Positions 1 to 7,073 of a DNA stretch of 19,356 nucleotides are shown here, piece by piece (the first letter of the stretch is position 1; the number at the start of each line of letters is the position of its first letter). The notes beneath the pieces are model-generated. The model searched no databases, was not told the origin of the DNA, and saw only the letters and a list, made by a program, of their open reading frames with translations. Source of the stretch: Burkholderiales bacterium (lineage in GTDB: Bacteria > Pseudomonadota > Gammaproteobacteria > Burkholderiales > Burkholderiaceae_A); assembly GCA_030828265.1 (NCBI GenBank), contig JAURCW010000003.1, positions 1 through 19,356 of the forward strand. The letters run 5' to 3'. Both the position numbers and the translations under genes were made by a program.

Positions 1-85
1 AGGCAGGATTCACTGCGCAATTAAAAATTACTTTTCCGTCGCAGAGATTACATTAGTTTGATAGTTTTCGAAATATCAAATAAAA

Positions 86-103
86 ATGACAGTTCCATGA
101 CAT
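86..103 (-). promoter_or_regulatory. Candidate Pho box (PhoB binding site) facing left
   Basis: Read on the minus strand this is ATGTCAT-GGAA-CTGTCAT, two 7-nt units with an 11-bp period. That matches the PhoB site design (CTGTCAT, a 4-nt AT-rich spacer, CTGTCAT) at 13 of 14 repeat positions; the spacer is less AT-rich than usual. Going leftwards, a GATATT hexamer at about 72-77 lies where a -10 element is expected after a Pho box. The direction implies a phosphate-regulated gene beyond the left edge, not arsR. Promoter function is inferred. Confidence 0.5.
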
Positions 104-197
104 TTAATGGTTCGAAGACATGCTTATGCCGGTTCTGAGGATTCCTTCAATTACTGCGCTCGCTAGTTTTCGCTTGTATGGCTTTTACACACAATAG

Positions 198-213
198 TTC
201 TATAAACTTAGAA
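198..213 (+). promoter_or_regulatory. arsR promoter/operator candidate
   Basis: An inverted repeat TTCTA-N6-TAGAA ends two bases before the arsR start codon and contains a TATAAA hexamer (201-206). ArsR-family repressors bind short AT-rich palindromes overlapping their own promoter, so this is the likely autoregulatory operator. No convincing -35 is seen at standard spacing; TTGTAT at 174-179 is 21 bp from TATAAA. There is no Shine-Dalgarno sequence between it and the ATG, so the transcript may be nearly leaderless. Confidence 0.4.
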
Positions 214-215
214 TC

Positions 216-566
216 ATGAAAAATACAGATGCAGTTCAGGTTTTGCTCGCTCTGGGTCAGGAGACCCGGCTGAACCTTTTTAGGCTTGTTGTGCAAAAGG
301 GCCAACAGGGCCTGACGCCGGGTCAGATGGTTGAGGCCCTTGGGGTTCCTAGTCCAACGCTCAGCTTTCACCTTAAAGAGCTTGTCGCTGCTGGGCTCCT
401 GAAGGTCGAGCGCCAGAGCCGCAATCTTATTTATTCCCCCAGCGCCGATCGCATCGAGGCGCTTTCCGATTTTCTTCTTGAAAACTGCTGTGGTGGACTG
501 CCATGCAGCCCAGGCACATTAGGTAAGAAGTCGAAGAAGCTCAAAAAGAAGACCACCTGCAGCTAG
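216..566 (+). CDS. arsR: ArsR/SmtB-family arsenite-responsive repressor
   Basis: This 116-residue protein is a winged-helix repressor of the ArsR/SmtB family. The recognition-helix region around residues 40-56 ([15 protein letters not shown]) has the family pattern in which an Ser/Thr-x-Ser-x-His-Leu run reads DNA, and residues 60-74 form the wing. After the last helix it carries a Cys-Cys-x4-Cys cluster (C91, C92, C97). A C-terminal cysteine triplet of this kind, rather than a CxC in the DNA-binding helix, binds As(III) in the Acidithiobacillus ferrooxidans-type ArsR. The tail after residue 103 is strongly basic (seven lysines) and ends with another cysteine (C115), which is unusual. It lies 28 nt upstream of acr3 on the same strand, so it is expected to repress itself and the efflux gene and to release DNA when arsenite or antimonite binds. 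The start has no Shine-Dalgarno but fits the family length. Confidence 0.93.
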   Translation: MKNTDAVQVLLALGQETRLNLFRLVVQKGQQGLTPGQMVEALGVPSPTLSFHLKELVAAGLLKVERQSRNLIYSPSADRIEALSDFLLENCCGGLPCSPGTLGKKSKKLKKKTTCS

Positions 567-594
567 TTCTTGTCTGGCTGCTTTCGTTAACGCA

Positions 595-1611
595 ATGGGT
601 ACCTTCGAGCGATTTCTCTCTGTCTGGGTTTTTCTTGCCATCCTATTGGGCGTGGGCCTCGGCCTGCTAGTGCCCGAAGCCTTTGAGCAGCTGGCGAGGC
701 TCGAGTTCGCTCATGTAAACCTGGTGGTTGGCCTGCTTATCTGGCTCATGATCTACCCTATGATGGTCCAGATTGACTGGTCCTCTGTAAGGCAGGTAGG
801 GCGTCAGCCCGCAGGCCTTGGCCTGACGCTGTTTGTGAATTGGGTAGTCAAGCCCTTCACTATGGCTGCCTTGGCCATCTTCTTTTTCAAGTGGGTCTTT
901 GCCGATCTCGTCTCGGCAGATCAGGCCGATCAATACATTGCCGGGATGATTCTTCTTGGTGTGGCGCCTTGTACTGCCATGGTGTTCGTTTGGAGCCAAT
1001 TGGTTAAGGGCGATGCTGCTTACACCCTTGTGCAGGTCTCGGTCAACGACCTCATTATGGTGGTCGCCTTTGCACCTATTGCAGCGTTCTTATTGGGCGT
1101 TACTAACCTTACCGTGCCGTGGGAAACGCTTCTGGTTTCGGTGGTCTTCTACGTCGTGTTGCCTTTACTTGCAGGCGTTTACACCCGAAGTCGTCTCGCT
1201 TCAAACCCTCAGGCGCTTGCCGCCCTTATGGCACGGCTCAAGCCTCTTTCAATGCTTGGTCTGGTGGCAACGGTGACTATACTTTTCGGCTTTCAGGCCG
1301 AAACCATGCTGGCCAATCCACTGCCCATGGCGCTTATTGCTATTCCGCTCCTTCTGCAAAGCTACGGCGTGTTTGCGGTGGCCTGGATTATGGCCAAGCG
1401 CCTGAAGCTTCAACATGCCGTTGCGGGCCCAGCATGCCTTATTGGAACGTCCAACTTTTTTGAACTTGCAGTGGCAGTCGCCATTTCCTTGTTTGGCTTG
1501 AATTCCGGTGCGGCCTTGGCAACGGTGGTTGGCGTATTGGTTGAGGTGCCCGTCATGCTTTCCCTGGTTCACTGGGTGAACCACCGACGGCAGGCTACAG
1601 AAACCGCTTAA
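595..1611 (+). CDS. acr3: Acr3-family arsenite efflux permease
   Basis: This 338-residue inner-membrane protein has about ten hydrophobic segments and begins FERFLSVWV, close to the usual Acr3 N-terminus. It belongs to the BASS superfamily and exports arsenite, probably as the anion driven by proton motive force. Family hallmarks are present: the [13 protein letters not shown] motif with C126, matching the essential cysteine of characterised Acr3 proteins; the asparagine-containing segment VNDLIMV (about 150-156); the [13 protein letters not shown] motif (284-296); and E317 in [10 protein letters not shown], matching the essential late glutamate. It follows arsR in an apparent two-gene operon without arsC or arsH. 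The ATG at 595 has no clear ribosome site, so translation may depend on arsR. Its last 17 nt overlap the end of the convergent thioredoxin-like gene. Often also named arsB, although it is unrelated to the E. coli ArsB fold family. Confidence 0.93.
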   Translation: MGTFERFLSVWVFLAILLGVGLGLLVPEAFEQLARLEFAHVNLVVGLLIWLMIYPMMVQIDWSSVRQVGRQPAGLGLTLFVNWVVKPFTMAALAIFFFKWVFADLVSADQADQYIAGMILLGVAPCTAMVFVWSQLVKGDAAYTLVQVSVNDLIMVVAFAPIAAFLLGVTNLTVPWETLLVSVVFYVVLPLLAGVYTRSRLASNPQALAALMARLKPLSMLGLVATVTILFGFQAETMLANPLPMALIAIPLLLQSYGVFAVAWIMAKRLKLQHAVAGPACLIGTSNFFELAVAVAISLFGLNSGAALATVVGVLVEVPVMLSLVHWVNHRRQATETA

Positions 1612-2212
1612 GTTCCGCGAGCTCGTCCGGAAACATTTCGCCAAGCTCAATGGCCTGCAGTACTCCCTGTCGGTCAATCACAAACAACTGAGGCAGCCCC
1701 TTTCGCGATTTGTAAATAGCATGCCAGGTGGCATCGGCAAGCCCCGCGCCAAACTTGTAGCCATGGTCCTTCATGTACTTCTCTGCATCGGCCTTTTTCT
1801 TATCAATCGTTACCGTAACAACTTCAAGGCCTTTGGACTCATGCTCTTTAAAAAAAGCATCGAGCAGTGGGTTTTGTTTCATGCAGAAAGGGCATCGGCT
1901 ATGCCAGAACTCCAAAATCACAACCTTGCCCCGGTGATCATCAAGCTTCCAGGGTCGACCGTTAAGAAGCTCAAGCTTGGGCAGTTGTACAGCTCTGCCG
2001 AGTTCGAGCGTCCATGCCGAAGAGGGTGGGGAGCTTTTTGGTAAGCCTCCTGCGGCCTGAGCAAAGGCGGCCTGCCCTCTGAAAAAATCACCTGTTGTTG
2101 CAAGCAAACTCCAAAAACCAGCATGGCGTAAAAGGCTTCGACGGGTTGTATCGGGCGCCTGGGTGAGCTGGGCGCGGAGCTGCTGATTGCATTGGTTTTC
2201 GAGGTTTTTCAT
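1595..2212 (-). CDS. TlpA/ResA-like periplasmic thioredoxin-fold protein
   Basis: The protein of 205 residues from the chosen ATG at 2212 is a TlpA/ResA-type thiol-disulfide oxidoreductase. An open frame continues upstream to 2365, but that stretch is the antisense of tRNA-Arg, so the internal ATG is preferred. Residues 23-51 look like a Tat-type export signal: twin arginine (TRRSLLR, 23-29), a modest hydrophobic stretch, and an AFAQA cleavage region. The redox motif CPFC is at 107-110 after [10 protein letters not shown], and the cis-proline of the fold is in GLPQLFVID (P174). It probably reduces or shuffles disulfides in the periplasm, for example in cytochrome c maturation or stress protection. 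No heme-maturation genes are nearby, so the partner is unknown. It is convergent with acr3 and overlaps it by 17 nt; no functional link to arsenic is evident. Confidence 0.85.
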   Translation of the reverse strand: MKNLENQCNQQLRAQLTQAPDTTRRSLLRHAGFWSLLATTGDFFRGQAAFAQAAGGLPKSSPPSSAWTLELGRAVQLPKLELLNGRPWKLDDHRGKVVILEFWHSRCPFCMKQNPLLDAFFKEHESKGLEVVTVTIDKKKADAEKYMKDHGYKFGAGLADATWHAIYKSRKGLPQLFVIDRQGVLQAIELGEMFPDELAELKRFL

Positions 2213-2230
2213 GGAAGAAGTATTGCGTTT

Positions 2231-2259
2231 TTGCCTTGGAACAGGCAAGTCTCTATAGT
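2231..2259 (+). promoter_or_regulatory. Probable promoter of tRNA-Arg(UCG)
   Basis: TTGCCT (2231-2236) and TATAGT (2254-2259) are 17 bp apart, followed by a GC-rich discriminator (CGGGGC). The predicted start near 2266 is a few bases before the mature tRNA. A GC-rich discriminator is typical of stable-RNA promoters under stringent control. A 6-bp inverted repeat (TTGCCT...AGGCAA, 2231-2248) overlaps the -35 element. Confidence 0.6.
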
Positions 2260-2269
2260 CGGGGCTTGG

Positions 2270-2346
2270 GCGTCCGTAGCTCAGCTGGATAGAGCACCTG
2301 GCTTCGAACCAGGGGGTCGTGGGTTCAAGTCCTGCCGGGCGCGCCA
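2270..2346 (+). tRNA. tRNA-Arg, anticodon UCG
   Basis: A 77-nt cloverleaf: acceptor GCGTCCG pairs with CGGGCGC (one G-U pair), U8-A9 are followed by a standard D arm, and the anticodon stem CCTGG/CCAGG has the loop CTTCGAA giving anticodon UCG (reads CGA). The T arm carries GTTCAAG, the discriminator is G, and CCA is encoded at 2344-2346. It stands alone with its own promoter. Confidence 0.96.
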
Positions 2347-2546
2347 TTTCCGCGCATTTACGCAAACATATAGATGCTGCGACACAAAATTGTCACATAA
2401 ATCCCATCTAAATTGCTATAAATCAATAACTTAAGTTTTAATTTTGGTGGGCTTGTGCAATCGTTACATTGCGGCGCACAATAAGTTGTGCGAGTACCTC
2501 TTTTGGGTCGCTCGTCGAACCGAATCAATCAACACCGAGTCTTTCT

Positions 2547-3329
2547 ATGAATGCACCTTCACCCTCGCCATCCGCCCTGCAGGGCAAACGCGGACTTGTT
2601 ATGGGCCTGGCCAACGACAAAAGCATCGCCGCGGCCGTGCTCCATAAACTCCATGGCCAAGGGGCAAAGCTTGTCACCCAGTGTCTTAACGAAAAGGCAC
2701 TTGGCTATGCCCTACCCGTCGCCGAGCCCTTGGGCATTCCCGTGGTTCAGTGCGATGTCACCCAAGACGGTGCCCTTGAAAAGCTAGTTGCTGAATCACT
2801 CGAGCATCTCGGTGGCTTTGACTTTGTGGTGCACTCCATTGCATGGGCACCTCTGGCCGACCTGCATGGTCGCGTGGTCGACAGCTCCCGTGAGGGTTTT
2901 GCACAAGCGGTCACCGTCTCGTGCCATTCGTTTGCGGAACTCGCGAAGCTCTGTTTACCGCATTTCAGCCCCACCGGAAGCCTTGTCACCATGACTTACC
3001 ACGGGGCGGACGAGGTCGTCCCGAACTATGGCCTCATGGGTCCTGTGAAGGCCGCTCTTGAGTCGCTCGTTCGCTATATGGCGGCCGAACTTGGCCCTCA
3101 AGGAGTAAGGGTTCATGCGGTCTCACCCGGCCCGGTGCCTACACGGGCGGCTTCGGGTATCGATCAGTTTGACAAGCTTATGGAAGACGTCGTGCAACGT
3201 GCACCACTGCGGCGCCTCGTGACCAAGGAAGAGATTGCGGCACTTACCGCTTTTCTTTGTAGCAGCGACTCCTCGGGTATGACGGGTCAAACCATTTACG
3301 TGGACGGCGGTTATTTCATGATGGCTTAA
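2547..3329 (+). CDS. fabI: FabI-type enoyl-[acyl-carrier-protein] reductase
   Basis: The protein of 260 residues from the ATG at 2547 belongs to the FabI branch of the short-chain dehydrogenase family, which reduces trans-2-enoyl-ACP (or enoyl-CoA) with NAD(P)H. Seen features: a nucleotide-binding loop GLANDKSIA (20-28), HSIAWAP (96-102), and the FabI-specific catalytic arrangement TYHGADEVVPNYGLMGPVK, with Y151 and Y161 matching E. coli Y146 and Y156, and K168 matching K163. The C-terminus TGQTIYVDGGYFMM is also typical. The residue aligning with E. coli G93, a known triclosan/diazaborine resistance position, is alanine (A99). An upstream in-frame ATG at 2469 would add 26 low-complexity residues and is less likely. 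It sits 59 nt upstream of pta and ackA, so it may be a cluster-specific paralogue and not the housekeeping enzyme; only the rest of the genome can show that. Confidence 0.85.
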   Translation: MNAPSPSPSALQGKRGLVMGLANDKSIAAAVLHKLHGQGAKLVTQCLNEKALGYALPVAEPLGIPVVQCDVTQDGALEKLVAESLEHLGGFDFVVHSIAWAPLADLHGRVVDSSREGFAQAVTVSCHSFAELAKLCLPHFSPTGSLVTMTYHGADEVVPNYGLMGPVKAALESLVRYMAAELGPQGVRVHAVSPGPVPTRAASGIDQFDKLMEDVVQRAPLRRLVTKEEIAALTAFLCSSDSSGMTGQTIYVDGGYFMMA

Positions 3330-3388
3330 GGGTCACGGGCTCAGCTTCCGCATCGTGTCTTGTCACCGTTTGTACAAGGTCACTATTT

Positions 3389-4303
3389 ATGACTGAATTT
3401 GAACTCTTTATATCCTCCGCCGCGCCGCTCGATCCGGTGGCCTGTGGTGTCGTTCATCCCTGCGATGAAGTCAGTCTTATGGGCGCCATCGAGTCGATGC
3501 AGGCCGGCATGATCGAGCCTGTGCTTATCGGCCCGGAGTCACGCATTCTTGCGGAAGCCGAGAAGGCAAGCTTGTCGCTGAAGGGCGCACGAATCATTAA
3601 TGCCGACCACAGTCATCATGCGGCTGAGATTGCAGCAGAGCTCGCGGAAAAGGGAGAGGTTGAGGGCCTTATGAAAGGAAGCCTTCATACCGACGAACTG
3701 ATGCATGCCATTCTGGCCAGGTCCGGTCTGCGCACAAAGCGCCGTATGAGCCACATCTCACGCTTTAATGTGCCTGCTTATAAAAAGCCTTTGTTTATTA
3801 CCGACCCTGCGCTTAACATTCGCCCCGATCTTGCTCAAAAGGCCGACATCGTTCAAAACGCAATTTGCTTATTACAAATTTTAGGCGTTGAGCGACCTAA
3901 GGTTGCCATTCTCTCCGCAGTGGAAACCATCAACCCCTCGCTTGTCTCAACGCTCGATGCGGCAGCCCTTTGCAAGATGGCCGACCGCGGTCAAATTGTT
4001 GGGGGAGAACTAGACGGCCCCTTGGCCTTCGACAATGCTATCTCCATGGAGGCTGCACGCGTGAAGGGAATCAAATCCAACGTGGCCGGTCAGCCCGATG
4101 TTTTGGTGGTGCCCGATCTCGAGAGCGGCAACATGCTCATTAAGCAGTTGGAGTACCTAGCCGGTGCGGCAGGCGCAGGCATTGTGCTTGGCGCACGTGT
4201 ACCCGTAGCCCTTACAAGTCGGGCAGATCCAGCTGCCTCGCGCGTAGCGTCAGCCGCACTTATGAAACTCGTGGCCTATGCCTACCGAAAAAAGCGACCC
4301 TAA
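3389..4303 (+). CDS. pta: Phosphate acetyl/butyryltransferase
   Basis: This 304-residue protein is a stand-alone phosphotransacylase domain (PTA_PTB family) that interconverts acyl-CoA plus phosphate with acyl-phosphate plus CoA in the cytoplasm. Family features include LMKGSLHTDELMHAIL (about 94-109), RRMSHISRF (118-126), the GGELDGPLAFDNAIS segment around 206-220, and the late VLVVPDLESGNMLIKQL and AGIVLGARVPV stretches. Many betaproteobacterial relatives are annotated as fusions with an N-terminal MaoC-like hydratase; no such domain is present here. The ATG has an AAGG about ten bases upstream. The gene ends 26 nt inside ackA, so the two are very probably co-translated. Substrate preference (acetyl versus butyryl) cannot be decided from sequence; acetate kinase next door favours acetyl or another short chain. 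Confidence 0.88.
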   Translation: MTEFELFISSAAPLDPVACGVVHPCDEVSLMGAIESMQAGMIEPVLIGPESRILAEAEKASLSLKGARIINADHSHHAAEIAAELAEKGEVEGLMKGSLHTDELMHAILARSGLRTKRRMSHISRFNVPAYKKPLFITDPALNIRPDLAQKADIVQNAICLLQILGVERPKVAILSAVETINPSLVSTLDAAALCKMADRGQIVGGELDGPLAFDNAISMEAARVKGIKSNVAGQPDVLVVPDLESGNMLIKQLEYLAGAAGAGIVLGARVPVALTSRADPAASRVASAALMKLVAYAYRKKRP

Positions 4304-5483
4304 TTTAAGTCGTTATGTTTTGAGCCTGAACATTGGCTCATCAAGCCTTAAGTTTGCGCTTTATGCGCTAAGCCCAAGCTGGCAATCAACGCGTCAAGTG
4401 GGCTGGGCCATTCACCACGATGCGATCTTGAAGGGCAATGAGGCTCTTCAGCCTAGCGACGATTCGTTGGATAGGGTTTTGGCGGACCTGGCTCGAAAGG
4501 TGAAAGCGGCCATCAAGGATGAGGGCAATCTTGTTGCTGTGGCCCATCGCATTGTTCACGGAGGACGACTGTTTTCGGGCCCAGCCGTTTTATCAGCTGA
4601 AGATATCAAGGCGCTTGATGCACTGGGTTCACTTGCCCCACTGCATCAGCCCTTTAATCTTCGTGGCGTTCGCGCATGCGAAAAGGCGTTCCCTGGAGTC
4701 ATAACCGTTGGCTGCTTCGATACTGCCTTTCACTTCACCATGCCCGAGGTCGAGCGTCGTTTTGCGCTGCCTCCGTCCTATTTTGAACAAGGTATAGGCC
4801 GTTACGGATTTCACGGCTTGTCTTACGACTACGTGGCGCGTCGTATGCAGGAGGCTAGCCCGAAGGCAAAGGGCCGCGTGCTCATGGCGCATCTAGGCAA
4901 TGGCGCGAGCCTTTGCGCGGCTGTGAATGGCCGGAGCATTGCCAGCTCCATGGGCTTTTCAGCCGTCGATGGCCTGGTCATGGGAACTCGATGCGGTGCT
5001 ATCGACCCTGGCGTTCTGCTCTACCTGTTGCAACAAGGCCAAACCCCCGAGGCTATTGAGACGCTCCTTTACAAAGAATCGGGGCTCTTGGGTTTATCTG
5101 GAGAATCGTCCGACATGCGCAGTCTGCTTGGCTCGAGCAGGCCCGAGAGCCGAATGGCGGTTGAGGTCTTCTTGCATCGACTGGTACGTGAAATGGGCGG
5201 GCTCGTTGCCTTGCTTCAGGGCTTGGATGTCCTTGTCTTTACGGGTGGCATTGGAGAAAACCAGCCGGTTATTAGGCAAGAGGCCTGTGACCAGCTGGCT
5301 TACCTTGGCCTGCTTATTGACCCCCTTGCAAATGAACAAGCCTCTCGGGTGGTTGGTAAGGGCCATCCACTTGCTATTCATGCTGCTGACAGCTCGGCTG
5401 AAATCTGGGTTCTTGCCACCGATGAGGGTCGGGTGGCCGCAGAGCAGGCGGTTGGGCTATACTCTGCCTCTCTCGGGGTGTAG
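4278..5483 (+). CDS. ackA: Acetate kinase
   Basis: At 401 residues this has the normal length for acetate kinase, which makes ATP from acetyl-phosphate and ADP (or the reverse). Signature motifs are intact: LNIGSSSLKF (17-26), HRIVHGG with R91, GCFDTAFHFTMP with D148, YGFHGLSYDYV (176-186), HLGNGASLCAAVNGRS (205-220), MGTRCGAIDP (235-244) and VFTGGIGEN near residue 320. R91, D148 and the MGTR arginine match the catalytic residues known from Methanosarcina acetate kinase. The start overlaps pta by 26 nt in another frame, typical of translational coupling. The 3' end is unusual: the TAG stop codon is formed by tRNA-Pro positions 8-10, so the last ten bases are shared with the tRNA. A propionate/butyrate kinase role is possible but less likely. 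Confidence 0.93.
   Translation: MPTEKSDPNLSRYVLSLNIGSSSLKFALYALSPSWQSTRQVGWAIHHDAILKGNEALQPSDDSLDRVLADLARKVKAAIKDEGNLVAVAHRIVHGGRLFSGPAVLSAEDIKALDALGSLAPLHQPFNLRGVRACEKAFPGVITVGCFDTAFHFTMPEVERRFALPPSYFEQGIGRYGFHGLSYDYVARRMQEASPKAKGRVLMAHLGNGASLCAAVNGRSIASSMGFSAVDGLVMGTRCGAIDPGVLLYLLQQGQTPEAIETLLYKESGLLGLSGESSDMRSLLGSSRPESRMAVEVFLHRLVREMGGLVALLQGLDVLVFTGGIGENQPVIRQEACDQLAYLGLLIDPLANEQASRVVGKGHPLAIHAADSSAEIWVLATDEGRVAAEQAVGLYSASLGV
5458..5463 (+). promoter_or_regulatory. Possible -10 element for the tRNA-Pro/Arg/His array
   Basis: TATACT ends 11 bases before the 5' end of tRNA-Pro, inside the last codons of ackA, which would place a start near 5470. No recognisable -35 is found 16-18 bp upstream. 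The tRNA array may therefore use this weak internal promoter, be processed from the fabI-pta-ackA transcript, or both. Confidence 0.35.
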
Positions 5484-5550
5484 CGCAGCCTGGTAGCGCA
5501 TCTGCTTTGGGAGCAGAGGGTCGGGAGTTCGAATCTCTCCACCCCGACCA
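5474..5550 (+). tRNA. tRNA-Pro, anticodon UGG
   Basis: A 77-nt cloverleaf: acceptor CGGGGTG pairs with CACCCCG, the anticodon stem TCTGC/GCAGA has loop TTTGGGA giving anticodon UGG, the T loop has GTTCGAAT, the discriminator is A, and CCA is encoded at 5548-5550. The C1-G72 pair is not unusual for bacterial tRNA-Pro. Its first ten bases overlap the end of ackA, with the ackA stop at tRNA positions 8-10. It is first in an array of three. Confidence 0.96.
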
Positions 5551-5594
5551 CAGACATAAGGCTGTGATACCGTGGGACTTGGCCAGGCCCCCAT

Positions 5595-5671
5595 CTGCCG
5601 GTAGCTCAGTTGGATAGAGCAACAGCCTTCTAAGCTGTGGGTCGGGGGTTCAATTCCCTCCCGGCAGGCCA
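5595..5671 (+). tRNA. tRNA-Arg, anticodon UCU
   Basis: A 77-nt cloverleaf: acceptor CTGCCGG pairs with CCGGCAG, the anticodon stem ACAGC/GCTGT has loop CTTCTAA giving anticodon UCU (reads AGA/AGG), the T loop has GTTCAAT, the discriminator is G, and CCA is encoded at 5669-5671. It lies 44 nt after tRNA-Pro and 5 nt before the tRNA-His G-1. Confidence 0.96.
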
Positions 5672-5676
5672 TACGT

Positions 5677-5753
5677 GGTGACCGTAGCTCAGTTGGTAGA
5701 GTCCCAGATTGTGATTCTGGTCGTCGTGGGTTCGAGTCCCATCGGTCACCCCA
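5677..5753 (+). tRNA. tRNA-His, anticodon GUG
   Basis: Acceptor GTGACCG (from 5678) pairs with CGGTCAC; the anticodon stem CCAGA/TCTGG has loop TTGTGAT giving anticodon GUG; CCA is encoded at 5751-5753. The base before the acceptor, G5677, can serve as the G-1 that marks bacterial tRNA-His and would pair with C73, so the mature end is placed there. It is last in the Pro-Arg-His array. A T-rich stretch follows (5754-5790) without a clear terminator hairpin. Confidence 0.96.
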
Positions 5754-5886
5754 TTTCTTTTCTTTTTCCTCTGTCCCTAAGGTTTTTTGCCCGCTCTGCC
5801 TTGGGTTATTGGCTGGCCCGGTAAAGCCACATATTTATGTTAGCCTCCGTTGGGTTTTGTAATATTCCCTAAAGGATTTAACAACA

Positions 5887-6960
5887 ATGAAGTGGGCAGG
5901 TTTCAGCAGGTTTCTCGCCGGCGCATTTTTTACGGTGCCCCCAATGCATGCAGTGGCCGATGAAGATGCCATGATGCTCAAGCAGGGTGGTCAACGCCTT
6001 ATCATCACGCAAGATGTGATGCGCACTTCGGTTGCTTATGACCCTTCCACGGGTACCTGCATAAGTTTTGCCAATTTTGAGGCTAGTCAATTGGGATTGT
6101 CTGGCCTTATTCAAGATGCAGGGTCCTCGCGTTTTGACCGTCGCAGAACAGTCATCACATATGACCGTGGCCTCACTGCGGACTTTGCCATTGGAATTCG
6201 AGCCGTCTGGATGGACCTTGCCATCCATCGTCAACCCTCGCAGGAGTTTCAGGCCCTTCCCTTGCCCTTTGATGTGCCAACTCGATCAAGTGTAGAAGCT
6301 TGGGGTGACACGCTTTTTGGTTTCAAATGGAGGTTCCTTGGTGAATCCAATCGAGACACATACCGAGCCGCGCTCTTTGGAGGAGTACGAGCGCCTACGG
6401 GTCGTCTGGCCGATGTTCAAGACCCTTCGCAACTGAGCACGGGAGGTGGCCAGTGGGATCTTGGTTTTTGGCCTACTTTTGATTGGCAGGTCAGGCCCAA
6501 TGGCTACGTCAATGTAACGGGCTATTTTGAATACGCCTTGCCAGGCCGTCGCGATCAGTTGGTGACGCGCGATACCTCAGGCGCTTCCCTTGCTTCCCCG
6601 GTCGTTAGGAGGCAGTCGTTTAAGCCTGGTGACCTTGCGGTTTTAGCCCTTGCGTATATTCACAAACCCTCCACCGAGTCGGTGGACTGGGAGTTTCGCC
6701 TCGGCTATTGGTGGGGCTGGCAGGACAATTTAAAGGCGCAGTCTTTAACAGGGCAGGGCGGTGATGCCCACTACGCAGGGCCACGCGTATCGCGACCTAA
6801 CACCAGTTGGCAGGAGACCTGGTTGCGTGTTGAGGCAGGTGGTTATCTCTTCCGTCAGGGGCTTCCCCTTGGCATTTTTCTCACCCTTTCGGAGCCCCTT
6901 GAAGGTGAGAATGCGCCCAAGGGCCGCACCTGGGGGCTTCGCGCGGAATATTATTTTTAG
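5887..6960 (+). CDS. Outer-membrane beta-barrel protein of unknown function
   Basis: The family of this 357-residue protein is not recognised with certainty. It begins with a Sec signal peptide: K2 and R8, a hydrophobic core, and an AVA-D cleavage site after residue 24. The mature part is rich in aromatic and alternating polar/non-polar residues, with repeated short stretches that look like beta strands (YVNVTGYFEYALPG, WEFRLGYWWGW, WLRVEAGGYLF) and the typical barrel C-terminus ending in aromatic residues (RAEYYF). This resembles transporter-like barrels annotated as the phenol-degradation MetA-pathway family. AAAGGA stands about eight bases before the ATG, a good ribosome site. The neighbours (tRNAs, and a YkgJ gene on the opposite strand) give no functional clue. 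A role as an outer-membrane channel or structural protein is inference. Confidence 0.75.
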   Translation: MKWAGFSRFLAGAFFTVPPMHAVADEDAMMLKQGGQRLIITQDVMRTSVAYDPSTGTCISFANFEASQLGLSGLIQDAGSSRFDRRRTVITYDRGLTADFAIGIRAVWMDLAIHRQPSQEFQALPLPFDVPTRSSVEAWGDTLFGFKWRFLGESNRDTYRAALFGGVRAPTGRLADVQDPSQLSTGGGQWDLGFWPTFDWQVRPNGYVNVTGYFEYALPGRRDQLVTRDTSGASLASPVVRRQSFKPGDLAVLALAYIHKPSTESVDWEFRLGYWWGWQDNLKAQSLTGQGGDAHYAGPRVSRPNTSWQETWLRVEAGGYLFRQGLPLGIFLTLSEPLEGENAPKGRTWGLRAEYYF

Positions 6961-7073
6961 CGTTTTTTCCTGGTTGGCGTTTTCGTTCTTGAAGATGAAT
7001 GGCGCGTGAACCCCTGTTCTAGTAGGCCTCTAACCCCACATGGGTTCTTAAGGCGTTGGGCAGTAGTGAGTCG

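Noticed and set aside
1249..1677. Long minus-strand open frame within acr3
   Set aside because: Shadow of acr3, whose plus-strand reading has clear membrane-protein motifs; no ribosome site or family resemblance.
2213..2365. N-terminal extension of the minus-strand thioredoxin-like frame
   Set aside because: It is mostly the antisense of tRNA-Arg and encodes the peptide typically obtained by translating tRNA complements; the ATG at 2212 gives a proper export signal.
5374..5672. Minus-strand open frames across the tRNA array
   Set aside because: Their peptides are translations of tRNA complements and have no other coding support.
5474..5753. tRNA array as an integration site
   Set aside because: No integrase, no direct repeat of a tRNA 3' end and no foreign-looking segment in the window.
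7032..7046. AACCC-N5-GGGTT hairpin between the barrel gene and the ykgJ-type gene
   Set aside because: Only five pairs and no T-tract on either side; too weak to call a terminator.
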